The notes beneath the pieces are model-generated. The model saw only the letters and a program-made list of their open reading frames with translations, was not told the origin of the DNA and ran no database searches. A stretch of 64,000 bases of DNA from Miscanthus floridulus (Eukaryota > Streptophyta > Magnoliopsida > Poales > Poaceae), in the NCBI RefSeq assembly GCF_019320115.1, contig NC_089598.1, forward strand, positions 80,354,570 to 80,418,569, given 5' to 3'. The translations under genes and the position numbers were made by a program. The first letter of the stretch is position 1; each line of letters begins with the position of its first letter. Positions 1 through 11,410 of the stretch are shown here, one piece after another.

Positions 1-1260
1 GAAGCTGGACCAGAAAAAGATTTGAAAGTTACCTCCTTCGTCGCAGCCCAGGCGTTCCTCATGGTGTTGAAAAGTGCTGCGTGACTGAAAGGCTTTGACG
101 TGTTAACCCTAAAAAGGGCCAGCAAGCGAACGTCCTTCACAAGTTCGTCAAGTTCGCTCGAGAAATCGAGATCTTCCTCTCTCCTCCCCTTGTAGATTCA
201 AACCCTCCAGGCATTCTTCTAGACTCAGCGCACTTCCATCTTCCTCCATCTCCGTGCCCTTCCCTTCTCCTTCACCGTTCTGTTCGCCATGCAAACCTCG
301 TTGACGGCTCCCAGCCTCCTCACGGAGAAGGAACGATCAAGTCGCAGAGATTGGTGGAAGAGATCACGTAGATCGCTTCTGTTTTGGTGGACTTCGGTGT
401 CGCCGCAGAAGGAAAGCAAAACCCTAGTTTAGGGGATACGACAGAGGTTGTGTTTTTTAATAATATAATAGTTTGTATACAAAGGAAACTATTATCAAAG
501 CAAAGTGTTACTACATGATTAGTTTTTTCAGTAAATAAAAGTTTTGTGGTCTGTTTTACCTGTCAATGCTTTGTAAGGTTTTGCAGTTGGGAGGTACATG
601 TATTACTGCCGTTCCAAAATGATGCAATTTTGAGTTTCTATTGAGCTTCCAAAATGATGCAATTTTGAGTTTCGATTGAGCTCCGAAATTCAACTATAAG
701 CAAAAGAATGACAGCCCGGCCCAATACATGAGAAAAAGGAGGAAAAAGAATAAGCCCATTATGAGAAAGAAGAAGAGCATCGATGTCCGCTCAAGAGTAG
801 GTCCAGTTTGTGAAAAGAATTGAAGAAAGAGGTTATCTTGCACTGAACTAGACTGCGACCATAAATACCTCACCTATACACATGAGTTTTTGCCTCGGCA
901 TGTATGATTTTTTTTTTTTATAGCCACTCGCCATGTATGATTGTGTGACTAGCTTTGCTTGGCCTTGCTTTGCAAGCCAACAACTTTGCCCCTACTGGTG
1001 AACGGAATTGGCTCACCTCGGTTGGCAAGGAAATAAACGCTGGCCTTCCTCACACCACCGTCGGCTATCGGCTATCCCTCTTTCTCCCTCCCTCCAATTC
1101 GCGCATGCACGTCACTCTAGGTGCACGCCGTGCTAACTCAAATCAGCCCGGCTGCTGCTGGGGGCCCGTCGAGTGGGAGCTTGTTGTTGGCGCCTGGGCC
1201 AGGTGTAGCCCCGTTAAGCACAATGCCGAAGTCAGGCCACCGGAAAGGGAAAGATTTGTA
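1..1260. other. Intergenic DNA without a recognisable gene
   Basis: Only short unconvincing open frames are present and none resembles a known family. The first 420 bases are moderately GC-rich with pyrimidine-rich stretches like a grass gene leader. The rest is AT-rich and contains a short tandem duplication listed separately. I see no promoter or coding signal that I can support. Confidence 0.5.
612..681. repeat. Two-copy 35-bp tandem duplication
   Basis: A unit beginning TTCCAAAATGATGCAATTTT occurs at 612 and again at 647, with one or two differences. The period is 35 bp. It is a simple local duplication. Confidence 0.8.
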
Positions 1261-1274
1261 ATTTCGATATTTGT

Positions 1275-2290
1275 TTGGTGAACACTGGAATGTCCTTCGA
1301 TCGTTGCTACCACTATTACCAGGCGATAACAATGGTGGACATTGGGGACGGCACGGAAACCTCTTTCTGGTATGGCGCCTGGTACAACGATGACGCATTT
1401 ACTGAACGTCTTCAGGCAATACGCAGTCACTGCACCAGGAAAACAATTTCAGTAGAGCAGGTCTATGCTTCAAGTCTCGATGCCCCAAACCTCTTCTCGT
1501 GCAGCCCCTGTCTGCCCAAGCCACTTCTGAATTCAGTCAATTGCAACATAATGTAAGCCAAACAATGCTCAGTGACAGCTGACAGTAGAGACAAATGTTG
1601 GGGACCTTTCTGCCTCAATCAGGGGAAGCTGGATTCTAGCAGCCTGTACCGGCTCCTGCAGTACACGGATGCGCCATCACATCCTGCCGCAAGTTCATTT
1701 GGGAAAGCCATGCTCCGCCGCGAGTGCAATTCTTTGTCTGGTTGCTAGTGCATGGCAGGATACAATGCAGAACCACCCTGTTCAGCAAAACCATTGTGGA
1801 TTCACCTATGTGTGAGATCTGCAAAGCAGTCTGATGAAACAGGTACACACATTGTCTTTGACTACCGTTTTTCTGAAGATTTCTGGGTGAAATTGGGGGT
1901 TTCAACCTGCGTTACCATCGACTGATGGACGTATCTTCAAGATGGAATGCCCAATCCACTTCCCTAACATGCACTTCAGCACCTTCGTCGCTCTTTGTAA
2001 CTGGCACCTGTGGAAATGTCGCAATGGTGTGATATTCAGAGATGAGGCTCACACACACCGACAGGTGTTCCGGCTAATTCACAATGAGGCCAAACTATGG
2101 AAGGTTAGGTTGCCCAAGAAAGACAAAGCCATGCCTGGTGTCAACTGCTGTTTCCACTATGTAATGAATGACACTATCAATCTGATGTAAAAATTGTACT
2201 TTGAACTCCGATCGGCCCGTTTTGGGCCTAGATCAATGAAAAATAACAATGAGGTGGGGAACCTCTTCCTCGTTGACCCTGAAAAAAAAA
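1275..2290 (+). mobile_element. 5'-truncated, decayed LINE (ORF2 C-terminal part, zf-RVT) with poly(A) end
   Basis: Translated pieces match the C-terminal part of plant non-LTR retrotransposon ORF2. Around 1330-1400 there is a GDGTETSFWYGAW motif, the stretch after the RT domain. Around 1690-1830 comes the zf-RVT region (KFIWESHAPPRVQFFVWLL, then CEIC). Around 2000-2190 lies the terminal WHLWKCRNGVIFR block. The frame changes several times and stops interrupt it, so it is dead. The copy ends after a TGA-rich tail with a run of A at 2281-2290, typical of LINE 3' ends. No RT catalytic region is present, so it is a short 5'-truncated insertion. I could not fix a target-site duplication. Confidence 0.75.
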
Positions 2291-2552
2291 TTCAGATCTT
2301 GTCCCATCCTGTTTATTCCTAATTCAAAGGTAGTCCCCCGTATCATCAGCCCTCGATACACGAGTCGGTGGGGCCGAGCTCCCCACCGATAAACCCTAAA
2401 CCCGATCTAGTGAGGGACGCAGCCAGTGACGGGAAGCACCTCCACCACTGCACTGCGCCGCCATCGGTCTTCACCGCCGGTCGCCACTGCTCATCACCGA
2501 CACCGTCTTCACCAACCATCGCTGTCCTCGCGCAGATACCGGCACAACGACT

Positions 2553-3867
2553 ATGGACGACGCCACTGGATCGAAGCCCTACGATGGTCGGTAACCTAGC
2601 ACTACTCCTCTCTCTAATCTCTGTCTAGTTCACGTACTAGTACATGTTATCCGTTTACAAGATGTACCCGGCTAGATCTACGACCATGTGATCCGAATAG
2701 GTCAACAGACATTACCTTGGCACTTCAGTTCCCCCGGCTGAAGAAGCTGGCACTTCAACGAGTCATCATTTCGGAGAATTCCCTGCCTAGCATCATTGCT
2801 GCTTCTCCCGTCCTCGAGTGCTTGCTGCTTCGCAGATTCTTTGGCTGCCGCTGTGTCAGGATCAACTCATCTAGCCTTACAAGCATTGGGGTGAGTGCTG
2901 CGTATGACCGAACAATGGCCTACTTAGAAGAATTCATTGTCGAGGATGCACCTTGCCTTAAAAGGATTCTGTATCTTCGATCACCACGAAGGGGGGGCAT
3001 GTGACTGCGAGTATCAGTTATTTCAGCACCTAATCTGGAGACCTTGGGTTGCCTAAGTTATGCTGACGACTCTTCCAGGCTCGCTTTGTGCTCAACGATT
3101 ATTGAGGTACCTCTTGTCTACAGGTTCTAAGTTGCTTTTCTGTGTGCAGAAAAAAGTAAAAAAACTTGAAAATATCGAATTTTATAAATGTGCTTATGCA
3201 TGTTTCATGCAGCCATGCCGCATAGAGGGATTCCGGATCATTAACTCGACAATGCCGGCATGTACTATCAAGATTTTAGCAGTCTATCTTAGCCTGGATC
3301 TGATTATTGACTTAATGAGATGCTTCCCATGCTTGGAGAAGTTGTATATCCAGGTAAACCGTAAACATACTAAACTAGTAAATTCATTGTGTTCATATAT
3401 TCTTTGGATCTGGTTTAATATTGTGTCAAATCTTCTTGAATTGGTTATGTTTGTATACTTTTTCTTTTCTTTTCAGTCATACCAGGTTGTAGACAAGAAT
3501 TTATGGCGCCGTAAACATCGTAATCTTATCAAAGGCCTTGACATCCGTCTCTAAGACAGTTGTGTTGAATAATTATCGAGGCATAATGTTACAAGTTAAC
3601 TTTGCAACATTCTTTGTACTGAACGCAAAGATGCTGGAGTCAATGGCATTTGAGTGTCAAAGCTATGATGTGACCGATAGATTTCTTGCAGAGCAGCATC
3701 AGCTGCTCCAGCTGGAGAAAAGGGCTTCAAGAAGTGCTCGGTTTTATTTTACTACTAAAAGATGTGAGCACAACTTTATGCATATTAATCATGCCCATGA
3801 TTTGTCTAAAACCGATCCCTTTGAATGTGAAGAAACAAGGGTAGGTGTATGCGCATCCTTTGAGTAG
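2553..3867 (+). pseudogene. F-box/FBD-type leucine-rich-repeat protein, broken and lacking the F-box
   Basis: This resembles the large grass family of F-box proteins with an LRR region and a C-terminal FBD domain, normally substrate adaptors of SCF ubiquitin ligases. A short first coding piece could start at ATG 2553 and end at a GT near 2592. The LRR part is clear at 2717-2998 (LQFPRLKKLALQRVIISENS and PVLECLLL), then continues in another frame near 3020-3110, and at 3200-3354. An FBD-like part covers 3478-3850 ([20 protein letters not shown]). The usual N-terminal F-box is missing. There is a one-base frame change near 3552 (CTCTAAG where the family frame reads CTCAAG) and another near 3000. 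Introns flanked by GT/AG are plausible at about 3352-3475. Together the breaks argue for a pseudogene rather than an expressed FBD protein. Confidence 0.7.
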
Positions 3868-4039
3868 TTACTGCTTGATTCCTTTTTCTAGTGTTGAAGT
3901 AGGGGGGTTGCTAAATGAACTATGTGTATTGTAAGATTTGTGTAATTGTGGCAGTCTGACAGTGCCACAGTTTGGCTTACTAATCTATAATCCACTGAAT
4001 CTTCATGCTCAAGTAATTGGCAATGGTATTGTTTTTATC
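3868..4039. other. Possible 3' region of the F-box pseudogene
   Basis: No coding signal is visible here. It is AT-rich and lies directly after the FBD-like frame. Confidence 0.3.
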
Positions 4040-5210
4040 ACAGACTTCATTTCATTTAAGAGCAGAGTCCGGACAGTAGCATGAAAGGCATCCAATTTAC
4101 AGTAATCAGTGCTGCCTTTACTGGGCACTGGAGAGCATGAGCAGAGTGAGTGTAGGATACAGAAGGATGGGGTGGGATGGAGGCTACAAAAGATTTTGCC
4201 TGTCTAGCTAAAGAATGGGCTGAGATATTCAAAGCTCTGCCAATCTTGTAGACCTTGTATTGGTTCTCTGCTTGAGTCGTTGAAATCTTGTGTGAAAGGT
4301 TTTATTCTTCAGTCTGGTGAAGCTAAGTTGGCAGCATTGAAGAAAAATTCACCAGTACTTTGACTGTCTGACAGATAATTTGAATCATGTAGGCTGAGCA
4401 GAGTGGAAATCTTGCTGCAAAGGCTATTGCCGCTGCCTCAGCATGAGTACTAATGATACATTGGTGATTGCGGCTTGGGTATGAATTGACTGTTGGATAG
4501 ACTTGGGAGTTGATTATGATTGCTCCACGTCCTGCTTCTCTGCATGTCGTGGTTGGATCTGGACATCTGGTTCCAGAGATGCATCTGTGAAGCATGAGGG
4601 TCGTCCCTGTGGTGTCGTCTGTACTTCTCCATTTAGTTGAAGAAGCCGTACCTTGTTCTGTAGTCATCTGGTTGCTGTGCATGTCGGCATGCGCAGAAAC
4701 CATTCTTCTTTGTTGTTGTAGTTGTTGTGGTTGCAGTGCCGGCCTTGGTTCACCTGCAATTGAAATGCGTGTACCAATTTGCATGTCAATATTTGTTTGT
4801 AGTTGGCCCCTGGGTTGTTGAGGGCATTTCACCGTTGTAATCTGCTCTGTACCTGTCCATCATCTACATTTTGTAAAAGATTGGCAGTGTATATCTGCAG
4901 TTGTAGCATTGTGTATCTGCCATATGTACCAGGTTTTATTGTTGAATCCTTCATCATTTCTAGCCTTTCAAATATACCACAAAGTGGTTACTATATTGGA
5001 AAAGGTCATCAGTGGTGTGTGGGTGAAGAAGAGGAGCTAGGATGTCCTGCACCCCATCCTATTCTTGAGGTAGAAAAGAAGTGCAGAGAGGAGGGTTGGC
5101 TGCAAACCACACTGCTGTAGTGAAACTGTAGTGGAAGAACAGGTGAGCATCATTTTCTACCTGCCCACATTGGTGCTAATGCTTATGAAGTGAAAGCTTT
5201 GATAAATTGT
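4040..5210 (-). mobile_element. Antisense LINE remnant: zf-RVT and RNase H regions of ORF2
   Basis: Read on the minus strand, 5190-5050 gives a zf-RVT-like block (HQCGQVENDAHLFFHYSF). At 4450-4320 there is an RNase H-like block (AEAAAIAFAAR, with the downstream part continuing in a second frame), and 4300-4170 matches the end of the RNase H domain (SAHSLARQAKSF). This order is that of the C-terminus of plant LINE ORF2 proteins that carry an added RNase H domain. A glutamine-rich linker frame (4832-4323) joins the two. Several frame changes and stops show that it is inactive. The 5' limit is uncertain. Confidence 0.65.
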
Positions 5211-5453
5211 GCTAGCGTCTTGTGTTTCTAAGCACAGTGTAAGATCTGTCGTGTTCTGGATCCCTGCGACGGTAGATGCACCTGCAAATATGTAATCTCT
5301 CTTTCCTTTTTTATTTGTCGCTTTGGTATTCATACTGGTTAATTTTTTTTTAAGTTTAACTAGGTTTATAGAAAATATTAGTAATATTTATGTCTCCAAA
5401 TAAGTTTATTATAAAAATAGATTGAATGATTTATCTAATGATACTAATTAAGG

Positions 5454-5540
5454 GGGTAGACCGAGTGCCGGAGGCTCCCACATGAGTAGGGTTAGGGAAG
5501 GGAAAAACTGAGGCGAGCTTTCTCCCGCAAATCTATGGTG
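5454..5540 (+). repeat. SINE-like patch (Au-type 3' body)
   Basis: The string GGTAGACCGAGTGCCGGAGG and the following GGGTTAGGGAAGGG resemble a tRNA-derived SINE widespread in grasses. Both ends are blurred and no target duplication is clear, so the assignment is tentative. Confidence 0.35.
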
Positions 5541-5721
5541 TATTATAAATAATAATATTTTCTTGTGTATATTTAGTCAAAGTTGACGGAGGTAGTAATT
5601 AGGCAGCCATATGCCTCTTTGTTGAGCAAATACCTTTAGGAGCAGGCTACCATCTGAGTATGTCATTTTCTTGGCTGTGGATTGTGGGTACCTGCATGAT
5701 TGTATTAACTGCTTCCTGGCT

Positions 5722-5844
5722 GAACATGTTAGAGAGAAGATCAGTGTTCCAAGTTTGGGTGCCAAAGCTTTTTTTGCAACGGAAGCAGAACATGTTACAG
5801 AGAAGATCAGTGTTCCAAGTTTGGGTGCCAAAGCTTTTTGCAAT
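5722..5844. repeat. Two-copy 66-bp tandem duplication
   Basis: The unit starting GAACATGTTA at 5722 repeats at 5788 (period 66) with very few changes. Because 66 is a multiple of three, the open frame at 5671-5871 runs through both copies and repeats the peptide EKISVPSLGAKAF. No known domain is recognised. Confidence 0.85.
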
Positions 5845-6104
5845 AGTGTTGGGCCGGGAGTTTTGGGCTGAAGCGAGCAAATGCAAGGATTGTGTTATAG
5901 CCCCGATCAGCGGGATCGGAACCGATTTCCTCAAAAGAAAAAAAAAAAAAACTGGATCGGAACCGAGGGAGAAGAATGGGGGTTTGGATAGAAATCGTCG
6001 GCCGACGAGGTCCGGTCCAGACAGAGAGTAGTATTGAGTTATTGCAAGTTTGTTGAATGCCTCTCCCTTACGCCTCCTGCTTCTTATCTACTCCAGCTTA
6101 ATGG

Positions 6105-6163
6105 GCTCACACATGTTACAAGCCCATTGTGGGCCGCTCACACATGTTACAAGCCCATTGTGG
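6105..6163. repeat. Two-copy 31-bp tandem duplication
   Basis: GCTCACACATGTTACAAGCC followed by CATTGTGG occurs at 6105 and at 6136. It lies in a region with no gene, possibly an old LTR remnant, which I could not confirm. Confidence 0.8.
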
Positions 6164-6310
6164 TACTCTGGGCCTAGGCTCTTGCACCGTGTCTTGGCTT
6201 GGGCTCCTCTGGAGATGGGGCTGATGACATCCCCCCTCCTTGGGTACGGCATGTCCCCATGCCGGAGCAGATGGGAACCGTTGATGAAGAGACTTGGCGT
6301 AGCCGGATTT

Positions 6311-6513
6311 AAGGGCCTCCAGAACTAATTGCTACTAGCTAAAAGTTAGTTAGAATTAGTTCTAGTACATCAGATACGAAGGTTAATAGGTGAGCTAATT
6401 TTTTAACAAAGTCTTCAACCGTTACCCTACTAGGCAGCCAACCAACTAATTTGAGCTAAGTTTTTAACCTTGACTAGTAACTAGTCGTGTAACACATGTC
6501 CTGACTCAGGGCC
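6311..6513. mobile_element. Probable hAT-like MITE remnant
   Basis: The segment runs from AGGGCCTCCAGAACTAA to CTGACTCAGGGCC. Its body contains repeated TTAGCTAA-like blocks and the CTAGTAACTAGT motif familiar from a grass non-autonomous DNA element with GGGCC ends. The termini are inverted only over a few bases and no target duplication was established. Confidence 0.4.
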
Positions 6514-7545
6514 ATAACTAATTCTTAGCCGAGCTCTAAATTAGTTAGGAATGGATCACTAGCAAAGTACCTTCACCGATACCTAGTACTACTTGTGTAA
6601 TGCAAACGGTGATCATGAACATTGATTATTTTAGTTTGCAGCGGAGACGCGCGCGAGTTTTTCTAAGATCAGCGGCTGAAGATGCTTTTGCTGGCGCCGA
6701 CCATGCGTGAGGCATTATAATTATATTATCCAGGAGATCATGTGCTAGTATTATATTAGTTTATTTGAAAGCTAAAAATTATATTAGTATTATAGTATAG
6801 CTACCTGGCACTGTGTTGGCCAGTTGGCCTGATCGAGAGGTCGAAGCATCTACGACACACAGGCCTACATAAATCAGAAAACACATGATTTGACCAGAAG
6901 GAAAAGCAAAATTTCCACATGTCCCAGTGACCACATGGCTTATCACAGACGTCACTGTGCATACAAGTATCCGACGGTTGAGACGTAGTGCATGTGAGTT
7001 AAGGATATGGAGCCATAGATATAGTGCATTCAATGATTGAGATGGAGTGCAATGGTGTGTATGGATGGTTGAGATAAGCCAGGCCTGCATGAACTAGAGA
7101 ACACATGATTTAACCTTACATGAAGGGAAGCGAAATTAACTTTTGCAGATAATTTTATTTATGTGTTCGATTGTCATGTTTTCATTGTGCCCACTGTACC
7201 CATCGACACAAACTATATAGTTATCGTTGACCAATTTTGGCTTAAGCTATTGTCGTACCCTCTCAAATTTTCTTTTTTTTCCCCTTATTTCTATTATGTG
7301 GTTGTGCTATATTTTATTTAGGCAAAATCAAGGTAGCTTGCTGTTTTCTCTTGGTGAGCTCCATTACTGATTAAGCATTGTCCTAGTCTTTCACAAACTA
7401 TTTTCAATTTACAGGGCCGGAGCTACCAATTTCAATTTTCCAATAATTAGTATACAATAATGTTTTTCAAAAATGGTACTTTCAAGCTACAATTGTTGTT
7501 CATGAAGCTTGATTTCTTATTAATTCTTTGTAATTACTGTCTCAG
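6514..7545. other. AT-rich spacer, with a diverged 36-bp direct repeat
   Basis: No gene is seen. A block starting CAGGCCTACATAAATCAG near 6860 recurs in altered form at 7081 (CAGGCCTGCATGAACTAG), about 220 bp apart. Part of this stretch may be the lost 5' end of CACTA-1, but no CACTA terminus is visible in it. Confidence 0.4.
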
Positions 7546-7592
7546 TATATTTTTGTGCAGAGATGGATCGAGAGTGGATGCATCTGTCCTGA

Positions 7593-8840
7593 ATGGACAA
7601 GCGGTACATGCATAGCGTCAGCCAGTTTATCACCGATGTCAAAGCCCATGCTGGGAATGGGAACCCTGTCTTCTGCTCATGCAAAGATTGCAAGAACCAA
7701 AGAAACTTTCGTCAAATTGAGTCTATACGATCGCACTTGATTATTAGGGGGTTCATGCCAAACTATATGATATGGACTATGCATGACGAGGTTGGTGTGA
7801 ATGTTCTGCAGGAAAACGATGATGATGTGGACATGCCTGACGTAGCCATCCACGATGCTGACGAGGAATCCAGTGTCAACACGGAACCTATGGCCATAGT
7901 TAATAATGTGTTTAGGAACATGCTAGCTGACGACACCGAGGATAATGATGGCATTTCTCAGCTGCTACGTAATGTAGAGACCAAATGTCTTAGTGAAAGA
8001 CAGCTGAGAAAGTTAGAGAAAATAAGACAAGATGGCAAAACACCATTGTATAGGGATTGTCCAATGAGCAAACTGGAAGCCGACATCATGCTATTAGAAT
8101 TCAAATCGACAAACGGATTGAGCGATAAAGGCTTCGATCAGTTGTTAGGTATAATAAAGAAAATGCTCCCAGAAAAAAATGAGTTGCCAGAAAAGACATA
8201 CTTGGCCAAGTAAATGATCTACCCCATCGACCTTGAGGTTGAAAAAATCCACACGTGTTCCAATGATTGCATATTGTACCGTGGAAAAAATACAAAGACT
8301 TAGACAAGTGCCCCAAGTGTGAAGCTCCACGGTATAATGAAGGGCCATTAGATGAGGGTACCAAGACCAGAGGAGGTCCCGTAAAAGTCGTTTAGTATTT
8401 CCCTATAGCTTCCCGGGTGCATAGGTTGTTTGCATGTGCAAAGTCAGCCAAGCTGTTGCGTTGGCATGGCGAAGAGCGTAAGAAAGATACGATGATGAAG
8501 CACCCCGCCGATGGGTATGACTGAAGGATTTTCAATACTATGTTCTATAAGGACATCAGTGAAGAGATAAGACACCTTTGGTTTGCTTTGAGCATAGATG
8601 GGATAAATTCTTTCGACCCGGTTAGAAGCAATCATAGCACCTGGCCAGTGACGCTCTGTATATACAACCTTTCACCTTGGGTCTATATGAAGTGATCGTA
8701 CATCCAGATGCCACTACTGATCCAAGGACCAAGACAACCTGAGAATGCCATCGATGTGTTTCTAAAACCAGTGATCGATGAACTAATGGAGATGTTTGAA
8801 AATAGTGTGTCGGATGTTTGGGATGAGTACAAAAAAAACA
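7593..8840 (+). pseudogene. TNP2-type CACTA transposase, N-terminal remnant
   Basis: The frame at 7593-8213 begins with a Transpos_assoc-like zinc region (FCSCKDCKNQRNF, then SHLIIRGFMPNYMIW). It continues with an acidic linker and the FKSTNGLSDKGFDQLL and KMLPEKNELPEKTY block found before the TNP2 domain. After the stop at 8211-8213 similarity continues in shifting frames (IYPIDLEVEKIHTC near 8215, then MPLLIQGPRQPENAIDVFLK near 8708). The protein in CACTA-2 shows the same order. The catalytic half is missing: at about 8840, just after VWDEYKKN, the sequence jumps to parts of the second CACTA gene. The product would have bound CACTA ends and cut them. This copy cannot. Confidence 0.8.
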
Positions 8841-10532
8841 TGTCACGATCAAGGGAGTACTTATCGCTACAATCACCGAGAAAAGAGACTCCTCCTCCTC
8901 CTCCTCCTCCATCTTCATCAGCGCTGGGAAAACAGAATTATCGTCGTCATCCTCTTCCTCCTCCACCTCAGCCCAAAACAAGATCAAAGACATCCTCGCA
9001 GTCGCAGAAAAAGGTCCTTGGATTCGGTCGCTAATGCTCCCAAAGTGGACCAACAAAAAATAAAAAGGCCATTTAGTGGCAGCGTTACCATCTTAATGAA
9101 AGAAAAATTTACAGCACACATCTCAAAGAAAGATTGTGTTAGTTTCTTCAATCTCTGTGCCACACTGTCTTCGTTTTTGTTGAAGTCCAAATTTGAAAGA
9201 CAAACACAAAATAAATATGCTACAACAAGAGACGAAGAAATACACAATAAAGATTTAAGAAATATACAGAAGTACATCGAAGACAACCCAGGATTAACCA
9301 TGGAAGAGGTCGTGAACATCTATTATGATGTACAAGGGATGGGAACACCGGCAATGAAGTATGAAAGGGGCAATCTTTTGGTTCCTGATCATGAGTATAA
9401 AAATCTAACAACATATATGTGCCAGTTACATGAATATTACATGGCTCAAGCAACAAAGACGGACGACTTTGGTTTTGAGGTTATTATCCATTCGCCACAT
9501 GTTTTCCATTATCCTGAAGAAGAGAAGTTCGATGTCGAGTGGGAGTGCTTGTTCCAGCTATACCAGAAATGATCTCTCGATGTTCAAATATTGACGCTGT
9601 GGACTATGTAAGTACTCTACACGCACGATATTACAATTAACTACTCTCTCGAGACACAAATTATTAACTTTTGAGCACTTCCCATGATTTTATGTAGGTG
9701 TATAGCAAAATTTTGTATTCTATAAAGCAAATGGGATTACATAGGCTTCTTGGACCCCTTGCGAGTCAATGAGAGGACATGTCTAGGCCTCCATGAATGT
9801 GACGTGGAAGACCTGAAACAGAGATTGATTGTTGTTTTCGATCAATTCACGATGAAGAACAAAACCCACATACTTCTAGCCTATAACTGTGAGTATGTAT
9901 TCTCGGCTATTAATTTTATGCTTCTTTTTTCGTTAAGATTATTCGATAATTAGGATTCTGTGATTGCAGCAACTATTTCATCTTTATTTGTGTTAATCTT
10001 GCCAAAAATCTGATCGATATGTGGGACTCAAAGAAAAAAACCATTTCATCATCTGGATGCACTGGTGGCAGTGCTGAATTAGTAAGCGATCATAATAACA
10101 TATTATTTTCTAATCATACATACTGCTTTCTAATATTTCTTCCTTTAATGTTGCTTAGTGTCCAAAGAAGACATATCGGTGGGATGTAGGTCCCATTCAA
10201 GGTTGTTGAAATAGAGGGGAAGTACCTAAAACAGCCGACGGGAAACAATGAATGCGGGTTTTATGTAATGTGGGCAATACTTCGCTACATCGGCGGAAAA
10301 TCGAAAAATGCCGATAAGTTGGTGTGTATAATCCCCATTTCATTTATGTCTGTTAATAATTCAATAAAATGATTTACTGTTCCTCTTTGGATATCATCTT
10401 TTTTGAACGACAGCGCAAGAAATATAACCACGAAAGACTGTTAGACATAGAGATCGTCGCACTGCAATCAGAGCTGGCAAAATTTATCTTACCCGAGGTA
10501 TTGAAAAAAGATAGAGTATTTTCCATTGCATA
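8841..10532 (+). pseudogene. Second CACTA gene remnant with Ulp1-like (C48) peptidase domain
   Basis: 8880-9030 encodes a proline and serine linker. 8796-9572 in the neighbouring frame includes a conserved helical region (NPGLTMEEVVNIYYDVQG). Exon-like blocks at about 9740-9890, 9970-10080, 10195-10320 and 10414-10532 give a Ulp1-like peptidase. The Asp context WDSKKK is kept near 10025 and the Cys context NNECGFYVMW near 10236. At the place where the family has His-Trp, the frame reads Asn-Tyr (codon at 9974-9976), so the catalytic His is probably lost, although the splice phase there is unclear. Plant CACTA elements often carry such a SUMO-protease-like domain, whose role is unproven. Stops and bad splice phases mark this copy as dead. 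Confidence 0.7.
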
Positions 10533-10994
10533 ATCCGTGAAGTACAAGGACCGGTGAAAGCATCTAGGCCCCTAAGTGGATTTCGGTGATTAATGTCAAT
10601 ACAAGATTACTATGACTAACGTGTGTTTTGCAGAGGCAATTAAGTTAGGTCATGGTAATGGAGATCGATTGGGCAATTGAGGTTGTCAGGCCCCTATGAT
10701 GGAAATCGTTTCGGTTTTCAAAGGATGGACGACAAGGTTAAGGATAACTAGTTCTAAGTGTCAATTGAAGTTGGAGAGACACTTAGAGTAGTTTAGGACT
10801 TTGTTTTTTTTCCTTTGGCCGTACTATTAAGGGGGGTATGAATGGGTAGCTTGACCTAGTTGAGTCTAGTGAGTTAGGTGTGGTGCACACTTGTTAAAAC
10901 TAGCTCTAGGTAGCTCCTATGAATGCCTAAGATCCTTTGGAGCAAACTTCATTCACATATGATCGAGAGTTGGAAGTGAATGGAGGGTCAAATA

Positions 10995-11365
10995 CTGACC
11001 GGACGCTGGCTCCGGTGCGACCAGACGCTGGCCGCAGGGTCCGGTCAGTTCATTGAATCATGAAGAACAAGTCTGGTGTGACCGGACGCTGGAAGGTCGT
11101 GTGACTAGACGCTGAGGGCCAGCGTCCGGTTGACTCCAGTAAGGGTCCAGACTTGAGAAAGTGTGACTGGACGCGTCCGGTCAATGGTGACCGGACCCTG
11201 AGTATCCAGCGTCCGGTCATTTACAGTAAGCATCCAAGAGCGACCGGATGCATCTGGTCAGTACTGACCGGACCCTGACAGCGTCCGGTCATCACGTGAA
11301 AACTGTTGCGCGGGTTGAACTGACCGGAGCGTCCGGTCAAAACGATCGGAGCGTCCGGTCACCCC
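10995..11365. promoter_or_regulatory. CCGGACGC/GCGTCCGG palindrome cluster in the LTR promoter
   Basis: About fifteen copies of GACCGGACGC or its complement GCGTCCGGTC are packed just upstream of the TATA box, several as direct palindromes such as CCGGACGCGTCCGG-like strings. Maize Sireviruses are known to carry comparable CCGG palindromes in the LTR, so these are likely cis-regulatory repeats. The same motif recurs before the env-like frame. Confidence 0.7.
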
Positions 11366-11401
11366 GCAGAAGCTCATAACGGTTCGTTTTTCAGGCTGCC
11401 T

Positions 11402-11410
11402 TATAAATAG
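11402..11410 (+). promoter_or_regulatory. TATA box of the 5' LTR
   Basis: TATAAATAG lies directly downstream of the palindrome cluster, followed by a GC-balanced leader. The 3' LTR has the same box near 23083. Confidence 0.7.

Noticed and set aside
955..1556. Overlapping short frames on both strands as genes
   Set aside because: The right part is LINE ORF2 sequence. The left part has no homology I recognise and no supporting signals.
4323..4832. Gln-rich minus-strand frame as a possible regulatory gene
   Set aside because: Its context is an antisense LINE: zf-RVT on one side and RNase H on the other, with frame changes. It is linker sequence of ORF2.
10995..11365. Regularly spaced short repeats resembling a CRISPR-like array
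   Set aside because: Eukaryotic LTR context. Spacing is irregular and units occur in both orientations. They are LTR palindromes.
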